NCBI GenBank assembly: GCA_021927905.1
Contig: BLLK01000051.1
Location: 186,001-250,000, forward strand
Direction of reading: 5' to 3'
Length of the DNA: 64,000 nucleotides
DNA from: Chaetoceros tenuissimus
Lineage: Eukaryota; Bacillariophyta; Thalassiosirophyceae; Chaetocerotales; Chaetocerotaceae
The translations under genes and the position numbers were made by a program. Positions within the stretch are counted from its first letter, which is position 1. Each line of letters starts with the position of its first letter. Shown here piece by piece: positions 58,082 to 64,000 of this stretch. Under the pieces are notes generated by a model. It saw nothing but the letters and a program-made list of their open reading frames with translations. It ran no database searches and was not told where the DNA came from.

Positions 58082-59854
58082 TTATTGTAAAGTAGTTGTA
58101 GTATCATTCACTTGGGCAACAGTATTTGTTTCGGATGTTTCAATCACACTTGATTCTTCGTCATGCTTTACTGCTTCTTCGATGTCATTGTTTACTATGT
58201 AAAGATTGTCGGTATTAGTTTCATTGACATCATCTAAATGAAACCTTAGCATTGAATGAGATGGAGTAGAAGGAGTCTCACGAAACAAACTTCTTGTACT
58301 TAGTTGCAATCTTCGTATCGACTGAGATCCAGCCGAAGATGTTTCATAAAACAAGCTTCTTGTACTGAATTGTAATCTTCGTGTCGACTGTGTTTGAGCC
58401 GAAGTCAATGATGTGCACTCAGAATTCATATTGCTTCGTGGCTTTGGCTGAGATTGAGCAGAAATGTTCCCAGTACTCTTCTTTCGAAGCTGTAGTATTT
58501 GCGTCGAACGTTCGTTGGAAGAAAGTGACTGTCGGGATCTTCGCATTCGACCACTATTGATTCCATCATTTTCATCAACATCACATCCAGAACGGATGAC
58601 TTTCACTAATGCTTTCAGATATGATAGCTCTGGTTCTTCCTTCATCTTGGTCTTTGTATGCGGATAAGTAAACAGTAGAATGTTGAAGAAACCATGCAAA
58701 GGGCGGATTATGCGAGCCCAAAGACGTACACCATATGAAATAGTTGCAGGATTCTTTCCCGCAATGATAATGATTTGAACTATTTTGTGTGAGAGAGAGA
58801 TTCAAAGATTCTAGTTAGAAGCTATGAAGAAAATGTATTTACTTTTCTCTAACATGATGTACTCACCTACAACATTGGTACCATAACAAACACAAAAAGC
58901 AACAGTGTACCAAAAAGCTCGCCATAAAAACATTCTTGGGCGGGATCGACGGTTCCTAGATCTCCTTGCTGCCAATGCTTGAGCGAGAATACCACTTTCT
59001 CCTCTAAGATTTGAATGAGTATTTTGGCGTTCATCAGCAGCACCACTTTGCACTCGAAGTGTGTTCTGTGCTGCCAAAGAAACTCTCCTCAATCTGATCT
59101 GATTGGCCTTTTTCTCCTGTAAATGAACATGCCTCCAAATAAACAATATAATTACAATGTTTGATATCAGGGTTCCACAAAGGGTCACTGTGCCGAACAA
59201 TAAAGCCAAGATTGGCGATGCTTTTCCTCTGCTACATTCAACATTTTCATTAGACCTACAACCTCTGGGATATGAATTAATGAAGTAGGTATTGGAAGAT
59301 GGATTGAATGATTGCGTGGCCAAGCAAGATACAACTGCAGCAAGTGCCCATAATATTGGAATTGCGTGAACATAGGGCTCAATGGTTGTCTTGAATTTTC
59401 GATCACGGTAATTGTACTTGATTAGATACAAATAATGGATCGACAAAGATACGTTGTACATTTGCGACCCTACGATTCCAAACATCATGACTGATGTAAA
59501 GAACACAGCAGACGTATGGTTTCCAACTGCTAATTGGCTTAGAGATATATCTGATGTGGCTCGAAATGGAGCTGCTATTCCTCCGATAGAGATGAATAAG
59601 TCAAATATCGTCATTACAAAGATGATACGGCGATATGCATTCTGTAGTAGGAAATGATAAGTCAGCAATGGCCTAATAATGATGGCAAGGAAGAAACGTG
59701 CTTCCTGCTGACATTATAAAATGATACTACTCACCTTGAATTTCTTCTTTGATTTCAAGATCGAATAACATACAACAACACCAGCAAATAGAGTCAGAAA
59801 TGATGTTGCACAAGGAATAGCTAGTGAAATGGTATCTTCTCTTTCCGTCCACAT
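58082..59854 (-). CDS. GPCR-like seven-transmembrane protein 2
   Basis: Exons are 59854..59735, 59641..58867 and 58779..58082, with introns of 93 and 87 nt, giving 530 residues. Exon 1 encodes the first span (ISLAIPCATSFLTLFAGVVV); then come YRRIIFVMTIFDLFISIGG (span 2), VMMFGIVGSQMYNVSLSIHY (span 3), IPILWALAAVVSCLA (span 4), a Cys-bearing loop (PRGCRSNENVECSRG), ILALLFGTVTLCGTLISNIV (span 5), FWYTVAFCVCYGTNVV (span 6) and IIRPLHGFFNILLFTYPHTK (span 7). The Arg-rich third loop and Ser/Thr-rich tail suit G-protein coupling and phosphorylation. The tail contains two near-copies of STRSLF with flanking RRLQ(L/F). Related to the gene at 55231. Ligand unknown. Confidence 0.83.
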
Positions 59855-60828
59855 GCTTGTCTAGTATTTTTAATAACTCTTTGCTCTAATATTTCTTGAA
59901 TTCTATAATTATTCAAGGGAAATACTTAAAAATGGAAAGCAGGGAAAAAGTGAAAAGTTTCTGCAAAGCAACAATAAAGTTTTCATCGAAAAACTCCGGT
60001 TCGGGTCTTCGGGTCCGAAGCAAAGGAATGGTCAAATTGAGAGGGAAGAATGCCTGTATGCAGGTTCCCTCAGAAATTCAGAATGGCAAGAATGCAAAAG
60101 AATGTCTGAAATCTTTCTACAAAGGACAATTTCAAAGAAACGGGAGGAACAGAAAAGTCTTGACATGAATCTCTGTACCATTTTGAATATATCAAAATGT
60201 CCAGATAGAGTGAGTTCTTGTGCTTCTCTCATAAAGAAAGTAGTAGAGAAAGAAGTGTACATACGTACTAGATAATTGGACTTCACTTACTTGTTGCAGT
60301 TTATTTCTTCTTCTATCATGTATTCCAACATTTAGCCAATAGGTATTGTAATAGAAGAAGAAGAAGAAACAACATTTATCGAGCAAATAAACATTTGCGA
60401 TATTGAATAAAAAGCCTTGAGGTTCCCTCAGTAATCGAGAATGAAAAAAGGACAATCCCATCGAAAAAGGAGGAACAGAAATGTCCAAAACATGAATCTT
60501 ATGTCAATGCAAAAATGTCCAAACGTGAACCTCCTTTGGTAGTGCCATACTGTACGTAGAAGAAGAAATAAAACTAAATCAAACAAACAAAAACAGTTTG
60601 CTACGAGTACAGTCGTACTGTGATACCTTGTGTGGCTACAAAAAATCCAAATCTGGCCCTCTACTATTTTGGTCTATGATGAGAACTCGGAACAAAAAAG
60701 AATTCTCATTTCGAAAGGTGTCAAGTAATGGATCTTCTTTGCCCTTTCACATGTGTATGTTGATACGATTGTAGCTATGTGATCATCCAACTAGTTCCGT
60801 CATCTTTTTTCCCTTAAACTAGCTAACC
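59855..60828. other. Long divergent intergenic region
   Basis: No gene is supported. A diverged direct repeat lies at about 60060-60175 and 60418-60500 (AGGTTCCCTCAG, then AAAGGACAAT, GGAGGAACAGAAA and ACATGAATCT). The rest is unremarkable 5' flank. Confidence 0.5.
60060..60500. repeat. Diverged direct repeat, two copies
   Basis: Copies at about 60060-60175 and 60418-60500 share AGGTTCCCTCAG, AAAGGACAAT, GGAGGAACAGAAA and ACATGAATCT in order. About 240 bp separates them. Confidence 0.65.
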
Positions 60829-62225
60829 ATGGCAGAGATTACTATTGGTGGTCACTTTCACTCTGCGCCGAAAACAGATGCGAATGTTCGCACTCGACGT
60901 GAGAAAGAAGGCAGGTGTGCAGATTGTGGAATGCATACACATCGAATAGAAAAGAAGATTCTACCTCGTCGGAATGAGAAGATTCCATTGACAATTGAAG
61001 GACAAGTCCTACGAGGCCGATGTCTATTGTGTAATCCGTTACCTTCGCCTAATAAACAAGTGAATCCTCAATCTACAAGTGAAGGCCATAGTACTCATAA
61101 TAACCAACTCGTACCATCTATCGTATCTTTGAGAACTCGCAAACAACCTCATCTGATAGAGCTATCATGGGAGAGAGGCCAGATTCACTTTCTACAATCA
61201 CATTCTCATTAGCGACTCCAGTTACTCCTACATCAAAATTCATGATGGAACCTCGTAGCAAAAGATCTCTGAGTAGCCACAGCTCTGTGCCTTCTAGTGA
61301 GCTTATATCATACTCGTCCTCATCATGCTCTTCATCTACAGTTGAATCTGATATCGAGATCCTTAGCTACACTTCTGACACTCAAGAAGCGTTTCAAGCA
61401 TGTGATCGGCTTAATCGAAGCTGTATGAATCCTTACAATTATGACATGAAAATAATCATGGCTGGAGGTATTCCAGTCATTATAGCTGCCATGAATCATT
61501 TCAAAAGCTCGTCTAGTGTTCAAAATCGAGGCATTCAAGCTTTGGGGCAACTATCGCATCATGGTTCGCAATCTTTGATGAAACATGGTGGGGTTCAAGC
61601 TGTTACTCGCGGTATGCAATTGTTTCCAAACGATAATGTAGCTGCTGGTATGTTTGCATTGAAAACAATGGCAGAAGTGGACATGAAACTATTTGGTAAT
61701 ATTGGATTTATGGAAGCATTCATTCCTTTGATGAAAGCTACTAATCAGAATGCTGATGCATCAAAGAGTGCAATGATGGTCATACAAACTCTCGTTCGTC
61801 AACATATCAAGGATGGATTGAATGATGCATGGATTGTCAAGGAGACTGAGGTCATCTCCGTGATTCTTTCTCTTATTCGACATCACACTTGTGATCCTTA
61901 CTTTCTCGAAGAAGCATTCTATACTATAGCGCAAATAGCAAGACGAAAATCAAATGCAAAGCTACTTATTGAAAATGGAGCTATCGACGAAATGAATAAT
62001 GTACTCCAAACTCTTCCAACAAAGTCTGTTTGGTCTAGGGTGGCAAAAGCTATTTGTACAGCATTATGCAAACTGTCGGATGAACACAATGGTGAGGTTG
62101 CGTATAATGTCTTGGCTCAAATTGATAGTTCAACTTTGGATTACATTTATTCGCATCATCAAGGTTGTCGTGAACTCACATCAAAATTGCGCTCTAGAAA
62201 GAGTGGGAATACAAGTTCTAAATAA
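60829..62225 (+). CDS. CxxCG-type zinc motif plus armadillo-like repeat protein
   Basis: Exons are 60829..61059 and 61134..62225, joined by a 74-nt phase 0 GT-AG intron, giving 440 residues. Without this intron the zinc motif and the repeats fall in two overlapping frames. Residues about 27-65 hold RCADCGMHTH and, about 30 residues on, VLRGRCLLCNP: two C-x2-C pairs and a His that would bind zinc. This module precedes repeat domains in many diatom proteins. A Ser-rich linker follows. The C-terminal 260 residues form armadillo/HEAT-like helices (NRGIQALGQLSHHGSQSLMK; GVQAVTRGMQLFPND; EAFYTIAQIARRKSNAKLL). Likely a protein-binding scaffold; partner unknown. Confidence 0.8.
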
Positions 62226-62868
62226 TTTGTATTGTAAAAGATTGGTTTATATGTTTTCCAAAGCATGGAAGTTACATTCAATTGATTGGAGAACGTTTCA
62301 GTTAATGATGGAAAAAGAGTGCTAAGATCGATTCGAATCGTATCCATCGCCGTTGAAATTGATGGCTAACCATATCAATCGCAAGGAAGATGCATACCTT
62401 TTAAGCAATTCAGTGACATTGTCTTGGCATTTTGCTGTTTAGCAGACAGAAGCACCTTTACAAGAATTATTTCGATATTCAGGTCTTTTGTTATAATGGA
62501 ATTGCAATATCTTGGAATAATATCTGCGCCTTCGTACTTGTCAAGCCCAGATTAGATGAGGACATGAACAACCATAATAATCAAGAAGTAAATGTGGACA
62601 ATGAAATGCAAGTGAACGAGTCACAAGATGAGTTGGATGACGACCTTTTCTCGTATGAAATGAATGCTTTCAGAGTATTTATCATATTCAAGAAGTGATG
62701 GCTTTTTCCTCTTTGGGACATCCACGTAGCTAGAAGAAGTGTAACTGATTCATTCATATTGATCCTGTCTACGTATCTGAACAATAATGCAGCTATGTAA
62801 AATAGATTGCAAAATATACATTTGCTGTTTCGGAAATTAACTTTGAATTGTTTACAAACGTCATTTAG
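62226..62868. other. Convergent intergenic region
   Basis: This is the 3' flank of the zinc/armadillo gene and of the kinase-like gene. A short acidic open stretch on the plus strand (to 62698) has no start context or homolog that I recognise. Confidence 0.45.
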
Positions 62869-64000
62869 TTACTTTTGAAAGAAAGGAGAAGATAAAACTC
62901 CATCCACAGTCAATATTTGTCCAGATGCAAGATTATCTACAACATTTTCTCTAGCAAAGCACATTTGCTCTAGTACCCTCCATCCTTCGGAATCATTCTC
63001 GTCTAGCATGGAAACTACACTTGACCAGATATCTTCAGCCTCGCAATAATCTCTGAACTCATCCATATCTTTGTCAAAAATATCCGCCATAAGTCTCTGT
63101 AATGCATCTTCATCTGTTGGAGGCATGCTATATTCCTGTCGAGGTATTTCGGCTAATGAACTCAGTAGTAAACCTATAAATACAAATCCTAATGCATGCA
63201 AATCTTCAGCAATGGCAAAGCTTTTACTTTCTAACATAGATCCTCCTGGCTGAATATCTAAATCAAATGCTTTGGCACGTTTACGAAACTCTTCATCACC
63301 ACTTGCATCTACAATCCTACCAGAGAATCCGAAATCTGATATTTTCATTCGCAATCGCTGTGACACTGTTGCTAGAGGACTTGATGCTTCTTGCTTATCT
63401 TGACCAACACTACTAATATATATGCTATTTCTTCCAATACTTCGATGTGTGTATCCATTTTCATGAATCTGAGATAACCCTTCCAAACATTGTCGCATCA
63501 TTGCTTTCACATATCGTGCACGCTCATTCCATTGTGGAAGTGCAGGCGGAGCTGTGGGTTGTCCCCAAAAGTTCTTTTGAGGAGGAAGACTAAACCAACG
63601 TTTCAAAGCTGGAACTGCATATCGTGATAATGAGGTTAGGCCGACATATTCATACACGATCCATATGGAGGTAGGATCAGGTGGCTTCACTGATAAAGCT
63701 TTGTACCATTCATTTTTTGAATTTCCACCTTCTTCAAAGAATTCAACAAGATTCAATTGTCCATAGATACCAATGAAGGGTACATTATGCTTTTCTTGTA
63801 AAATCTGCAGCCATTGTATCAAGTGTCCATCATCTACTTTGGTATTTCCATTGACTCTCCCTTCAACATATCGCATTTTTGCCGACTCTTCCCATGCGCC
63901 ATTTCGTGCTGCATCATCTTTCTCGACAACTCTATTCGATTGCATCTTACACACATTTTCTATTTCAGCCAAAGCCAAAGTTTTAGCATCTTCACCTGTA
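62869..64000 (-). CDS. Protein-kinase-like protein, probable pseudokinase (5' part beyond window)
   Basis: At least 376 residues are seen, and the frame is open to the right edge. AG followed by GT at 63995-63998 could be an acceptor near the edge, so an upstream exon is likely. The kinase C-lobe is clear: YVKAMMRQCLEGLSQIHENG is the E-helix, and the catalytic loop reads HRSIGRNSIYI, where HRDxKxxN is expected, so the catalytic Asp and Lys are Ser and Gly while Asn remains. KISDFGFSG keeps the metal-binding DFG. IWIVYEYVG is the hinge. The C-terminal FFQK end resembles plant plastid kinase-like proteins of unknown role. A phosphotransfer role is doubtful; binding or scaffolding is more likely. 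The N-lobe ATP lysine is not visible here. Confidence 0.75.
   Translation of the reverse strand, partial: TGEDAKTLALAEIENVCKMQSNRVVEKDDAARNGAWEESAKMRYVEGRVNGNTKVDDGHLIQWLQILQEKHNVPFIGIYGQLNLVEFFEEGGNSKNEWYKALSVKPPDPTSIWIVYEYVGLTSLSRYAVPALKRWFSLPPQKNFWGQPTAPPALPQWNERARYVKAMMRQCLEGLSQIHENGYTHRSIGRNSIYISSVGQDKQEASSPLATVSQRLRMKISDFGFSGRIVDASGDEEFRKRAKAFDLDIQPGGSMLESKSFAIAEDLHALGFVFIGLLLSSLAEIPRQEYSMPPTDEDALQRLMADIFDKDMDEFRDYCEAEDIWSSVVSMLDENDSEGWRVLEQMCFARENVVDNLASGQILTVDGVLSSPFFQK

Noticed and set aside
59896-60286. Short open frames in the intergenic repeat region
   Set aside because: Low-complexity, no homolog recognised, and they lie in a diverged non-coding direct repeat.
62325-62350. GATTCGAATC near 62330, like a tRNA T-loop
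   Set aside because: No acceptor stem, D arm or anticodon arm could be built around it.
62432-62698. Plus-strand acidic open frame
   Set aside because: It lacks an ATG at its start and any domain; probably untranslated.

Overview
The window is nuclear DNA of a diatom, probably a centric one. It is AT-rich. Short GT-AG introns, mostly 67-90 nt, interrupt many genes. Several proteins begin with the bipartite plastid-targeting signal of secondary plastids (signal peptide plus an AF or SAF motif). Families expanded in diatoms are present: helicase-associated-domain repeat proteins, TPR-MYND proteins, F-box/ankyrin proteins, Cys-rich secreted modules and GPCR-like 7TM proteins. The genus cannot be fixed from sequence alone. 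I saw no viral or transposon genes, tRNA, rRNA or CRISPR.

Layout. 1-7688 (minus) is most of one very large receptor gene: signal peptide, duplicated Cys modules, FG-GAP propeller repeats, GCC2/GCC3-type Cys-rich repeats, seven membrane spans and a cytoplasmic TIR domain. 8638-14106 (plus) holds a membrane 2OG-Fe(II) oxygenase-like protein and two tandem orphan paralogs, all three framed by related flanking sequences. 14471-28900 holds a cyclin, a sulfotransferase, a Tudor/HA-repeat protein, a giant HA-repeat protein, an ABM-domain protein, a plastid GNAT and a small ankyrin protein. 28949-30373 is plastid terminal oxidase (PTOX). 30575-39703 is a two-unit segmental duplication of a TPR-MYND gene (plus) with an antisense gene of an unnamed family (minus). 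In unit 1 the 3' part of the minus-strand gene is replaced by a patchwork that includes a stray copy of PTOX exon 2. 40020-47218 holds a thylakoid-lumen protein, a coiled-coil protein, a small plastid protein, an F-box/ankyrin protein and a secreted TIM-barrel-like protein. 47352-51316 is a head-to-head pair of bestrophin channels with different intron content. 52508-64000 holds a ZIP metal transporter, an atypical SDR, two convergent GPCR-like genes around a zinc-finger-like gene, a zinc-motif/armadillo protein and a partial plastid-type pseudokinase.

How they relate. Genes are mostly single units with no operon logic. Themes are surface sensing (TIR receptor, two GPCRs), plastid redox and targeting (PTOX, GNAT, lumen protein), ion and metal transport (bestrophins, ZIP), and local duplication. 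The clearest candidate for an undescribed system is the TIR receptor. The strongest signs of recent genome remodelling are the duplicated TPR-MYND block and the bestrophin pair. Splice models were built by hand from reading frame, splice sites and paralog comparison; none has been checked against transcripts.
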